NCBI GenBank assembly: GCA_017561985.1 | Contig: JAFZAZ010000020.1 | Coordinates: 9,416-73,415 of the forward strand | Length of the DNA: 64,000 nt | From: Lachnospiraceae bacterium | GTDB taxonomy: Bacteria; Bacillota_A; Clostridia; Lachnospirales; Lachnospiraceae | Direction of reading: 5' to 3' | Notes under the pieces: model-generated | Databases searched by the model: none | The model's input: the letters and a program-made list of their open reading frames with translations, nothing else | Told to the model about the DNA's origin: nothing | Part shown: positions 1 to 7,149 of the stretch, in pieces | Layout of the letters: the number at the start of each line of letters is the position of its first letter | Position numbering within the stretch: position 1 is the first letter of the stretch | Made by a program: the position numbers and the translations under genes

Positions 1-662
1 ATCAGGTAAAGCAGCGCATTTTTCGTGCCGCGCTCCTTAGATACCACCGCGAGCTTTCCCTCGCCGTCGATCGTGAGGATCGGCTGAATCTTGAGCGCGC
101 TTCCGATGACCGCCTCGAACGACGAAAGCCGTCCGCCGCGCTTTAAGTGCATCAGATTCTCAACCGTAAACCAGGGGCTGCACGCACTCATGTCGTGCCG
201 TACCTTCGCGATCACCTCGTCCATCGATGCGCCTGACTTGTAAAGCTCGCCGGCTCTCGCGATGATCCATCCCTCGGCTACCGAAGCACTGAGCGTGTCG
301 ATCACGACGATCCGACGGTCCGGATAATCCTCTTCAAGCTCCTGTGCAACCATGCGCGCCGTCATGTACGTTCCGCTCAGCCCCGAGGAGAAGCACAGAT
401 ACAGGACATCTCTTCCCTCCTTAAGCGGAGCCTCCAGATATGTGCGGTACGTGTACGGATTGATCTGCGCGGTACTCGGCATCTCTCCGTTTCGAAGGCG
501 CTCGTAAAATGTTGCGAGCGGCATCTCACGGGCATCCGGATAATGCGTATACTCCGTCTCTCCGAACAAAAAGCCCATCGGGATGCATACGATTCCGAGC
601 TCGTCGTAAAGACCGGCGGTAAGGTCGCAGGTCACGTCGGTCAGCAGTGCATAATTCTTCAT
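1..662 (-). CDS. DegV family protein (C-terminus cut by window edge)
   Basis: The visible 220 residues start MKNYALLTDVTCDLT and are a DegV (EDD-fold) fatty-acid-binding protein. The N-terminal Asp-x-Thr-Cys-Asp-Leu motif, the CFSSGLSGTY stretch near residue 93 and the later LKRGGRLSS segment are family hallmarks. Known family members bind a fatty acid and, as FakB, present it to the FakA kinase. The reading frame is still open at base 1, so roughly the last quarter of the usual 280 residues is outside the window. The ATG at 660-662 follows a GAGGG-type ribosome site. It lies downstream of the small export protein gene on the same strand, with a 143-base gap. A second DegV paralogue lies at 53270-54121. 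No fakA gene is in view. Confidence 0.9.
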   Translation of the reverse strand, partial: MKNYALLTDVTCDLTAGLYDELGIVCIPMGFLFGETEYTHYPDAREMPLATFYERLRNGEMPSTAQINPYTYRTYLEAPLKEGRDVLYLCFSSGLSGTYMTARMVAQELEEDYPDRRIVVIDTLSASVAEGWIIARAGELYKSGASMDEVIAKVRHDMSACSPWFTVENLMHLKRGGRLSSFEAVIGSALKIQPILTIDGEGKLAVVSKERGTKNALLYL

Positions 663-778
663 TTGTTTCCCTCAACAAAGCCGCCGGGCGGCTCCTTCTT
701 CCGTCGTGCTATTTCTGCGAGCGGCACGACCATCGGCAAGCATACCACAGAAGTCGGAAAAAAGAAAGAATTCTGCGT

Positions 779-794
779 AATTTTTCGAAAAATT
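779..794. promoter_or_regulatory. AT-rich 16-bp palindrome in the 143-base gap between export gene and degV
   Basis: AATTTTTCGAAAAATT is a perfect palindrome 12 bases past the export-protein stop. On the - strand further downstream, TATGCT with an upstream TG (extended -10 type, about 733-738) could start degV transcription, but no good -35 is visible. The palindrome could be a weak terminator stem or a binding site. Confidence 0.3.
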
Positions 795-805
795 TATAAA
801 TATCT

Positions 806-1306
806 TCAACCGAAAAGCATCGTCAACAATCCGTAGAAAAGACTATCAACGATCAACGCTGCCATCAGGACACCGAGAACGATGGCGACGATCGCTTTCT
901 TGATGTCAAACTCCAGAAGCGATGCGATCAATGATCCCATCCATGCGCCCGTTCCGGGAAGAGGGATTCCGACGAACAACAGGAGGAAGATGAACTCTCC
1001 CTTCTCCACGCCCTCGGACTTTCTGTTCGCACGCGCCTCCAGTTTCTCAACAAGTCCCTTCAGGATGTTGTGTTTCTTCATGAACGCGAAGATCGCTTTG
1101 ATGAAGAACAGAATAAACGGGATCGGGATCAGATTGCCGACGATACACAGCAGATTCGCTTTCAGCAGCGGCATCTTCAGGAGCGAGGCAATGATCAAGC
1201 CTCCGCGGAGTTCGACGAACGGTACCATGGACACGAGAAAGATGAACACTTCCTTCGACATCCAGCTTCCGAGCGAGGACTCATACCATTCTACAAGTGC
1301 GTTCAT
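806..1306 (-). CDS. Small multidrug export protein family (COG2426-like membrane protein)
   Basis: The 166-residue product is a hydrophobic protein of about four to five membrane segments (residues 18-40, 48-72, 103-123, 133-163). It carries the VPFVELRGG motif near residue 30 and the PLPGTGAWMGS motif near residue 113, both typical of the Sm_multidrug_ex family. Transport function in this family is inferred from annotation history rather than shown here. Its ATG overlaps the thrC stop by four bases (ATGA), so the two are almost certainly translated from one mRNA by coupling. The functional link to threonine synthesis is unknown; export of an amino acid is one speculation. Confidence 0.8.
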   Translation of the reverse strand: MNALVEWYESSLGSWMSKEVFIFLVSMVPFVELRGGLIIASLLKMPLLKANLLCIVGNLIPIPFILFFIKAIFAFMKKHNILKGLVEKLEARANRKSEGVEKGEFIFLLLFVGIPLPGTGAWMGSLIASLLEFDIKKAIVAIVLGVLMAALIVDSLFYGLLTMLFG

Positions 1307-2805
1307 ACCGTATCATCCTTCCGGGCGAGGATGCGGCACACTTCCTTCTTCATGTCGGCCGTCTCGCAAACCGTGTCATGACGCACGGGCGCTTCCTTAA
1401 GCTCCGTGATGGCGCGCGGCAGACGCACGTTGGCAATGCCGCTCAACCGGTCGATTAGCGCAAAATCCTCCTCGTTGGAGGTCTTCTGCTCGATCGCGGT
1501 CATGACGCTTCTTGCAAACTTGAACGGGCTCGCCGTGGAGGCGATCACCGTGCGCGTATTGTCCTTCGTGTCGCGAACGTAATCGCGGTACACAGCGCTT
1601 GCGACAGCCGTGTGAGGATCGATTACGTAGCCGGTGCGCTCATAGAGCGTACGGATGGCAAGCGCCGTCTTCTCCTCGTCGGCATATCCGCCCACGAAAT
1701 CCGCAAGGCGAGCGCGCATATCATCCGTGATCGTGTAGCGCCCGGTCGCGGAAAGCTCGGTCATGAGCTCCTTCGTCTTCGCGCAGTCGTCTCCGGCGAT
1801 ATGATAGATCAGTCTCTCGAGATTCGAGGAGATCAGAATGTCCATCGAAGGCGAGCTGGTCAGTACAAACTCGCGGTTGCGGTCATACTCGCCGCTTTGG
1901 AAAAAGTCAAACAGCACCTTGTTCACGTTCGATGCGCACACGAGGCGGCGGATCGGAACGCCGATGCATTTTGCGTAATATGCTGCAAGAATGTTGCCGA
2001 AGTTGCCAGTCGGAACCGTCACGTTGATCTCTTCGCCGTCCGCGATGTGGCCCTCGGCGAGAAGTTTCGTGTAAGCGTAGGTGTAGTAAACGATCTGCGG
2101 TACAAGGCGACCGATGTTGATGGAGTTGGCCGAGGAGAAACGATAGCCGTTCGCCGCCAGCTCCTTCGCAAGCTCTGCATCCGTAAACATCTTCTTGACG
2201 CCCGTCTGCGCGTCGTCGAAGTTGCCGGTGATGCCGATCACGTACGTGTTGTCACCCTTCTGCGTCACCATCTGACGCTCCTGAATGGTGCTCACGCCGT
2301 GCTTCGGGTAAAATACGATGATCTTCGTTCCCGGAACATCCGCAAATCCCGCGAGCGCCGCCTTGCCGGTGTCGCCCGACGTCGCCGTCAGAATCACGAT
2401 CTCGTCGCAGATCCCGTTCTTCTTCGCCGCCGTCGTCATCAGGTGGGGAAGAATGCTGAGCGCCATGTCCTTGAAGGCGATGGTCGCTCCGTGGAACAGC
2501 TCAAGGTAATAAGCGCCGTCGGCCTGAACCAGAGGCGCAATCTCTTCTGTATCAAACTTCTCGTCGTAAGCGGCGTCGATACATGCCGAAAGCTCCTCGT
2601 CGGTGTAATCCGTGAGGAACAGTCGAAGCACCGTAAGCGCCGTCTCGCGATAATTCATGGTCGACAACTCGCGCATCGAAACCGGCAGTGCCGGGATCGT
2701 CTGCGGAACATACAAACCACCGTCCGGTGCGATTCCCGCAAGAATCGCCTTCGAAGCGGAAACTCCTTCCGCGCCCCCGCGCGTACTTCTGTAGAGCGTT
2801 TCCAT
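1303..2805 (-). CDS. thrC: Threonine synthase
   Basis: PLP-dependent conversion of O-phosphohomoserine to threonine in the cytosol. The 500-residue protein begins METLYRSTRGG, the classic thrC N-terminus. It contains the FHGATIAFKDMALS segment with the PLP lysine (about residue 115) and the LTATSGDTGKAAL phosphate-binding loop. Length matches the long (fungal/E. coli-like) class. The frame stays open upstream to 2925, but ATG 2803-2805 is chosen because GGAGG sits eight bases upstream and the upstream codons overlap the promoter. It is the first gene of a thrC/export-protein pair. A palindrome lies in its leader (see 2824-2839). Confidence 0.95.
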   Translation of the reverse strand: METLYRSTRGGAEGVSASKAILAGIAPDGGLYVPQTIPALPVSMRELSTMNYRETALTVLRLFLTDYTDEELSACIDAAYDEKFDTEEIAPLVQADGAYYLELFHGATIAFKDMALSILPHLMTTAAKKNGICDEIVILTATSGDTGKAALAGFADVPGTKIIVFYPKHGVSTIQERQMVTQKGDNTYVIGITGNFDDAQTGVKKMFTDAELAKELAANGYRFSSANSINIGRLVPQIVYYTYAYTKLLAEGHIADGEEINVTVPTGNFGNILAAYYAKCIGVPIRRLVCASNVNKVLFDFFQSGEYDRNREFVLTSSPSMDILISSNLERLIYHIAGDDCAKTKELMTELSATGRYTITDDMRARLADFVGGYADEEKTALAIRTLYERTGYVIDPHTAVASAVYRDYVRDTKDNTRTVIASTASPFKFARSVMTAIEQKTSNEEDFALIDRLSGIANVRLPRAITELKEAPVRHDTVCETADMKKEVCRILARKDDTV

Positions 2806-2823
2806 ATTCAACCTCCGAAGCGA

Positions 2824-2839
2824 TCGGTCTTTAGACCGA
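2824..2839. promoter_or_regulatory. Perfect palindrome in the thrC leader
   Basis: TCGGTCT-TT-AGACCGA is a 7+7 bp inverted repeat with a two-base centre. It lies between the predicted -10 and the ribosome-binding site of thrC. The very short loop suits a dimeric repressor operator better than an RNA hairpin. No T-box or riboswitch features are visible. Confidence 0.45.
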
Positions 2840-2858
2840 ATGTCGCATAGTCCTTCAA

Positions 2859-2887
2859 AGTATAGCATACTCTCCGAGCAGTTACAA
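2859..2887 (-). promoter_or_regulatory. Promoter of thrC
   Basis: On the - strand, TTGTAA (2887-2882), a 17-base spacer and TATACT (2864-2859), preceded by TGC (extended -10). The predicted start near 2852 gives a leader of about 45 bases. Confidence 0.7.
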
Positions 2888-2958
2888 CACCATTGTACGG
2901 AACGGACAGTAGAATCTTGTGTCATTTTCCGGGGCGTTGTTGTGCAAAATCTCTTCTG

Positions 2959-3357
2959 TCACAGCTTGAATCCGGTCCCCGTGAACTGTGCGATATCTCT
3001 TCCGGTGTCGTCCGTGACATCCACGTTGATCACGGTCGTGCTTCTTCCGCTCTTGCGGCAGACCGCTTTCGCCGTGAGGCGCGTGCCCTTCGGCGCACCG
3101 AGGTAGTTGATGCTCACCTGCTGCGCGACGGTCGGCCTGTGGATCTGATTTGCGCATACGGCAAATGCAAAATCCGCGAGTGTGAACATCACCCCGCCCA
3201 TGATGCCGCCGTTGGCGTTTTTGTGGCGGTCCGTAAGCGTCATCTCACACACCGCATAATCCTCGCCGAACTCCTTGAGTTCCATGCCGTTCTCGGTTGC
3301 AAACCGGTCTCCGCGGAAATACTCCTGTGCCTCCGCAAGCGTCGCAAATGTTCCCAT
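2959..3357 (-). CDS. PaaI-type hotdog thioesterase
   Basis: The 132-residue product is a single hotdog domain. The segment NANGGIMGGVMFTLADFAFA (about residues 48-67) matches the PaaI signature N-x-x-G-x-x-x-G-G with the later catalytic-type Asp, although the position that is often His in PaaI is Met here. Members hydrolyse acyl- or aryl-CoA; the substrate cannot be told from sequence. The start at 3355-3357 is chosen because AGGACAGGG precedes it and the longer frame (to 3624) runs into the upstream kinase gene. It lies downstream of the kinase with a 97-base gap holding hairpins. Confidence 0.85.
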   Translation of the reverse strand: MGTFATLAEAQEYFRGDRFATENGMELKEFGEDYAVCEMTLTDRHKNANGGIMGGVMFTLADFAFAVCANQIHRPTVAQQVSINYLGAPKGTRLTAKAVCRKSGRSTTVINVDVTDDTGRDIAQFTGTGFKL

Positions 3358-3374
3358 TTCCCTGTCCTTTCGCT

Positions 3375-3391
3375 GCGGGACATCCTCCCGC
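3375..3391. other. Small stem-loop before the thioesterase ribosome site
   Basis: GCGGGA and TCCCGC (3375-3380, 3386-3391) form a six-pair stem with a five-base loop, about 17 bases upstream of the thioesterase start on the transcribed - strand. It could tune translation; no family is recognised. Confidence 0.35.
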
Positions 3392-3408
3392 AATTTATTA
3401 TTCGCAAC

Positions 3409-3440
3409 AAGGACCGCGTGCAGTATCGGCCGCGGTCCTT
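3409..3440. terminator. Strong hairpin between kinase and thioesterase genes
   Basis: AAGGACCGCG and CGCGGTCCTT pair perfectly (10 bp, 12-base loop). The T-rich tail lies on the + strand side, while the transcribed - strand tail (GTTGCG) is weak. It may be a partial terminator or an RNA-stability hairpin between the two genes. Confidence 0.45.
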
Positions 3441-3454
3441 TGTTTTGTTCGTTT

Positions 3455-4543
3455 TTATCCGACGCGCAGCGCGTCCAGCAGGATCTGCTCAAGCTCCGGC
3501 ATCCGTCGGGAAGCGTCCTGCGCAAGCGCGATGTTGAGCCGCGCCTTGTCTCTGTTCTGCTCCGCGTATGCGGTCTTAAAATACCGGTCTCCCTCGAGGT
3601 AGTCCGTGAGATACCGAGCTGCAAGTTCCGCCGTCACCGCAGTGACACACGGCGTCATCGCCTTAAGCTCCGCGTCCGTGAGCATTTCCCTCGTCTCCGC
3701 GAGATACCCTTCCGCAAGCACGCGGTATTTGCCGGCGTCGATCGTTGCCGTCGGGGATTCCGCGCTCCCGCCCGTGACCTTCGCCACCGAGCGCACCGAG
3801 TCCGCAAAATCATACGCGACCATTCCCGTCAAAACGGTATCGAAATCGATGACGACCGCACCGTAAGGCGGCGTCTTTGACGTGAAGAGCACGTTGTTGA
3901 ACTTCGTGTCGTTGTGCGTCACACGGATCGGGTACTCTCCCGCCGCATACCGAAGAGACACCTCGCACGCCTCCGCCTCGAGCGCCTTTAGCTGCATAAG
4001 CTCTCTTCGCACGCTCTCGGTCCTGCCTGCCCGGTCCTCCGCCGCGGCCTTCCAAAGCGCGCGAAATCTCGCATACGTGTTGTGGAAGCCCCTCACAGTC
4101 TCCTTCAAGAGGCGCGGATCAAGGTCCGCCAGGGCTGCGTTCACCCTGCCGAACGCCCGTGCCATCTCGTACAAAACGTTCGGATCCTCGGGAGAAAGCT
4201 CCACCGCCTCCACATACTCCTCGACGCGCCAGTACTCGGTCGCACCGTTTCGCTGCAGCGTCAGCAGACGCTCACCGCTCCGCCCGACCGGATAAAGCCT
4301 GGCCATGCGGATTCCTTTGCGCCGCAGGTGTTCCGTGACCAGCACGATATTTTTCATCGATCCCCGCGGATCCTTCATGGCGTCCGCGTTGATCTTCTGC
4401 ACCAGATACGAATACAATGAAGCGCCGTCTCTTACGGTCACCCTGTACGTGAGGTTCACATTCCCCCCGCTCAGTTCCTCCTCCGAGACGACGCTTCCCG
4501 CTATGCCGTATCTTCGCAGAATGGTTTCTGTTATCTTGCTCAT
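3455..4543 (-). CDS. Aminoglycoside phosphotransferase-fold kinase, N-acetylhexosamine-1-kinase-like
   Basis: The 362-residue protein has a protein-kinase-like (APH) fold. An early GGNVNLTYRV loop and the YLVQKIN segment make up the ATP site. HNDTKFNN (about residue 215) is the catalytic loop and IDFDT (about residue 239) the metal-binding motif. The QKIN and NDTK-x-N-N patterns resemble NahK-type sugar 1-kinases of the lacto-N-biose pathway. Its position directly after nagB and glmM supports an amino-sugar substrate; both points are inference. The ATG at 4541-4543 is 17 bases after the glmM stop. No Shine-Dalgarno is visible there, and an in-frame TTG at 4555 is the alternative start. Confidence 0.82.
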   Translation of the reverse strand: MSKITETILRRYGIAGSVVSEEELSGGNVNLTYRVTVRDGASLYSYLVQKINADAMKDPRGSMKNIVLVTEHLRRKGIRMARLYPVGRSGERLLTLQRNGATEYWRVEEYVEAVELSPEDPNVLYEMARAFGRVNAALADLDPRLLKETVRGFHNTYARFRALWKAAAEDRAGRTESVRRELMQLKALEAEACEVSLRYAAGEYPIRVTHNDTKFNNVLFTSKTPPYGAVVIDFDTVLTGMVAYDFADSVRSVAKVTGGSAESPTATIDAGKYRVLAEGYLAETREMLTDAELKAMTPCVTAVTAELAARYLTDYLEGDRYFKTAYAEQNRDKARLNIALAQDASRRMPELEQILLDALRVG

Positions 4544-4560
4544 AGCTGATTGCAAATTGC

Positions 4561-5913
4561 CTATTTGATCCGGATCAGATGTCCGCTCTTCTTCATAGCC
4601 TCGATGATGGCGTCGACATGTTTCTCGCAGATCTCATAGGTCGTCGCCTCACTCATAACGCGGAGTACCGGCTCCGTTCCGCTCGCGCGCAGAAGCACAC
4701 GTCCGCTGTCGCCGAGCTCTGCCGTACACGCGTCAACCTGAAGCTTCACAGCCGGATCGTCGAGCGTCGCCTTCTTGTCGTCCACAACAACGTTCTTGAG
4801 CACCTGAGGATACATCTCAACCTCGGACGCGAGAACCGAAAGCGGAAGCTGCGTCTCGATCATAACCATCATCACCATGATGGCCGTGAGGATACCGTCG
4901 CCGGTGCGTGCGTATTTGCGGAAAATGACATGTCCGGAGTTCTCGCCGCCGATCAAATGGTCCTTCTCCTTCATGTTCTCATACACGAAGCGGTCGCCGA
5001 CTGCTGTCTTCTCGTAGGAGATGCCGATGCGGTCGAGCGCCTTGTAGAGACCGAAGTTCGACATGATCGTCGTAACGACCGTGTTGCTCGGAAGCTGGCC
5101 GATTCTCTTGAGATATTTTGCGCAGATATACATGATCTGGTCGCCGTTGACAACGTTGCCGTTCTCATCCACGGCAAGGCAGCGGTCAGCGTCGCCGTCA
5201 AATGCGAATCCGACATCAACCTTCTTATCCTTCACGAACTCCTGCAGACCTTCGATGTGCGTGGAACCGCATCCGCGGTTGATGTTCGTGCCGTTCGGCT
5301 CGTTGTTGATGACGAACGTCTTCGCGCCGAGTGCGTCAAATACGGCGCGCCCGATCATCCAGGAACTTCCGTTTGCGCAGTCGAGCGCAACCTTGCGGTT
5401 CTCGAACGATTTCGTTGCAACGTTTGCAAGGTATCCGATGTAGCGGTTGCGTCCGGTGTAGTAGTCAACCGTGCAGCCGATATTCTCGCCGGTAGCGAAC
5501 GGGATCTCTTCGATCTCGCCGTCGATGTACTGCTCGATCTTGTCCTGAAGATCGTCGTCCATCTTCTCGCCGTCGCCGTTCATCAATTTGATGCCGTTGT
5601 CGGTATAAGGGTTGTGGCTCGCGCTGATCATGATTCCGCAGTCAAAGCCGTCCGTTCTCGTGATATACGACACGCAGGGCGTCGTCGTCACGTGAAGGAG
5701 GTATGCGTTTGCGCCCGAAGCCGTGATGCCGGCTGCAAGAGCGTTCTCATACATGTAGGACGAGCGGCGCGTATCCTTGCCGATCACAATCTTCGCCTGT
5801 CCGTTTTTGCCGTAGTGCCATCCGAGGAAACGGCCGATCTTGAATGCATGCTGCGCTGTAAGATCAACGCCGGACTCTCCGCGGAAGCCGTCGGTTCCGA
5901 AATATTTTCCCAT
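4561..5913 (-). CDS. glmM: Phosphoglucosamine mutase
   Basis: Interconverts glucosamine-6-phosphate and glucosamine-1-phosphate, feeding UDP-GlcNAc and peptidoglycan. The 450-residue protein opens MGKYFGTDGFRG. It has the phosphoserine loop ISASHNPYTDNG (Ser near residue 100), the Mg-binding DGDADR (about residue 242), the GGENSGH sugar loop and the C-terminal RASGTEP phosphate loop. All four domains of the alpha-D-phosphohexomutase family are present at normal length. GGAGG precedes the ATG. In many Firmicutes glmM follows cdaA-cdaR; here it is instead next to nagB, about 43 kb from the cda genes. Confidence 0.97.
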   Translation of the reverse strand: MGKYFGTDGFRGESGVDLTAQHAFKIGRFLGWHYGKNGQAKIVIGKDTRRSSYMYENALAAGITASGANAYLLHVTTTPCVSYITRTDGFDCGIMISASHNPYTDNGIKLMNGDGEKMDDDLQDKIEQYIDGEIEEIPFATGENIGCTVDYYTGRNRYIGYLANVATKSFENRKVALDCANGSSWMIGRAVFDALGAKTFVINNEPNGTNINRGCGSTHIEGLQEFVKDKKVDVGFAFDGDADRCLAVDENGNVVNGDQIMYICAKYLKRIGQLPSNTVVTTIMSNFGLYKALDRIGISYEKTAVGDRFVYENMKEKDHLIGGENSGHVIFRKYARTGDGILTAIMVMMVMIETQLPLSVLASEVEMYPQVLKNVVVDDKKATLDDPAVKLQVDACTAELGDSGRVLLRASGTEPVLRVMSEATTYEICEKHVDAIIEAMKKSGHLIRIK

Positions 5914-5938
5914 TGTTTATATCCTCCGATTCTGTCGA

Positions 5939-6661
5939 TTACCCGTTGTAGCAGTCCTCGTCGCAAACGAGAACAACATCGTCGTGCAGGTTGAGGAAGG
6001 ATGCCGGGCAGCTCGTGGTAACCGTGCCCTTGAGCATCTGCATCACAGCGTCGTGCTTGTTCTTGCCGTTGGCAATGATAATGATCTTCTTTGCGGAGAG
6101 GATCGTTCCCATTCCCATCGTAAGAGCCTTCGTCGGAACGTCAGCAGCGCTTGCGAAGAAGCGTGCGTTCGCGTCGATCGTATCCTCGGTAAGTCCGGTC
6201 ACGTGCGTCTCGGGAACAAGCTCCGCATCGGGCTCGTTGAAAGCAATGTGACCGTTGCGGCCGATGCCGAGCACCTGGATGTCCGCGCCGCCGAGCGAGC
6301 GAACGAACTTCTCATATCTCTTTGCCTCTGCCTCGCCGTCCGCTGCACTGCCTTGCGGAACATGCGTGTGCGTCTTGTCGATATTGACCTTGTCGAACAG
6401 GTTCTTGTTCATAAAATACCGGTAGCTCTGATCGTTGTCCGGACTGATCGGATAGTACTCGTCAAGATTTACGGTCGTAACCTGCGAAAAATCGATCTCG
6501 CCGGCCTTGTTCATCTCAGCGAGCTTCGCGTACATACCCTCGGGCGTAGAGCCGGTCGCAAGACCGAGCACCGCGTTCGGTTTCTTCTTCATAACGTCGG
6601 CTACGATCTCGGCCGACTTTGCGGACACTTCGTCATAATTCTTACATACGATGACTTTCAT
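5939..6661 (-). CDS. nagB: Glucosamine-6-phosphate deaminase
   Basis: Converts glucosamine-6-phosphate to fructose-6-phosphate and ammonia. The 240-residue product has the LGLATGSTPEG phosphate loop (about residues 33-43), the catalytic NLDEYYP segment and LGIGRNGHIAFNEP with the catalytic-pocket His. The short form without the C-terminal extension is usual in Firmicutes. ATG 6659-6661 is chosen for the AAAGGAGA ribosome site; the open frame extends to 6706 without an initiation signal. The next gene is glmM, 25 bases on, so catabolic and anabolic amino-sugar steps share an operon. Confidence 0.96.
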   Translation of the reverse strand: MKVIVCKNYDEVSAKSAEIVADVMKKKPNAVLGLATGSTPEGMYAKLAEMNKAGEIDFSQVTTVNLDEYYPISPDNDQSYRYFMNKNLFDKVNIDKTHTHVPQGSAADGEAEAKRYEKFVRSLGGADIQVLGIGRNGHIAFNEPDAELVPETHVTGLTEDTIDANARFFASAADVPTKALTMGMGTILSAKKIIIIANGKNKHDAVMQMLKGTVTTSCPASFLNLHDDVVLVCDEDCYNG

Positions 6662-6944
6662 GTGCGTCTCCTTTAGTTTCGGAAAATATTCGATGCCGTT
6701 GCGCACGCGCGCGAACGCGCATCCGTTGTTTTTTCAACACCTAGATTATTTTACTTCCGGCGAAACGGAAAAGCAAGAAAAACCGTTTCCGGGGGTGCTA
6801 TTTTTTCAAACGGTTTGTCAACGAAAATTTAAAAATTTTTATCGTTCGTTGCAAATTTCTTTTTTCGCCTCAAAAAATTTCAAATTCATGTCGTGATTTT
6901 TTGCAAAAGCGGCTAACTCCGATTTTCCGTTTTTTTCATTTTTA
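6662..6944. other. AT-rich untranslated region upstream of nagB
   Basis: I see no gene in this 283-base stretch. On the - strand TTGACA (6822-6817) could be a -35 for nagB but its downstream -10 is poor. A 9-bp inverted repeat AAACCGTTT/AAACGGTTT (6780-6788, 6808-6816) sits on it and is a candidate operator for amino-sugar control. TAAAAT further downstream (about 6752) is another possible -10. Two copies of the window-wide CGGAAAAT octamer lie at 6680 and 6922, in opposite orientations. Confidence 0.4.
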
Positions 6945-6974
6945 TTGACATTGTTTATCACAAAGTAGTAAAAT
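6945..6974 (+). promoter_or_regulatory. Promoter-like sequence on + strand
   Basis: A consensus TTGACA (6945-6950) is followed by an 18-base spacer and TAAAAT (6969-6974). No + strand protein gene follows, only the structured region and terminator ending at 7133, which suggests a non-coding transcript. Confidence 0.5.
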
Positions 6975-7133
6975 GGGCACGTTGATGCGAAATTCTCCGA
7001 GCACGTCCCTGTGTTGCGATAGTACCGTTTCGCGGGGGCGTGCCCTCTCTCAACAAATATATTAATTTGACATTTTTCTCTCTTCTCTTAATAATTATCG
7101 CAAAAAGACCGTTCCTTTCGGAACGGTCTTTTT
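6975..7133 (+). ncRNA. Candidate structured small RNA (family not recognised)
   Basis: Nested pairings are visible. GGGCACG (6975-6981) pairs with CGTGCCC (7039-7045), GCGAAA (6987-6992) with TTTCGC (7028-7033), and a small GCAC/GTGT hairpin sits inside. A perfect intrinsic terminator ends the unit at 7133. The promoter-like sequence at 6945-6974 would start the transcript close to or slightly inside the outer stem, which is a weakness. The reverse strand could fold equally well as part of the nagB leader. It does not match the cores of SRP RNA, the glmS ribozyme or common riboswitches as far as I can tell. Confidence 0.3.
7102..7133 (-). terminator. Intrinsic terminator after the SH3b glucosaminidase gene
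   Basis: AAAAAGACCGTTCC and GGAACGGTCTTTTT form a perfect 14-pair stem with a four-base loop and T-runs on both strands. It ends the 7150-10062 gene on - and could also end a + strand small RNA. Confidence 0.9.
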
Positions 7134-7149
7134 GTATCCTGATGTATTC

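Noticed and set aside
2806..2958. Threonine T-box leader upstream of thrC
   Set aside because: No T-box consensus or terminator/antiterminator pair is present; the predicted leader is about 45 bases.
4543..4555. TTG start four codons upstream for the amino-sugar kinase
   Set aside because: No ribosome site supports it better than the ATG at 4543; left as an alternative only.
7067..7095. TTGACA-17-AATAAT promoter-like sequence on +
   Set aside because: The predicted start would fall inside the terminator stem at 7102, so no useful transcript could result; probably chance in AT-rich DNA.
6662..7101. glmS-type ribozyme or riboswitch for amino sugars upstream of nagB
   Set aside because: The glmS ribozyme core sequences are absent and the adjacent gene is nagB, not glmS.
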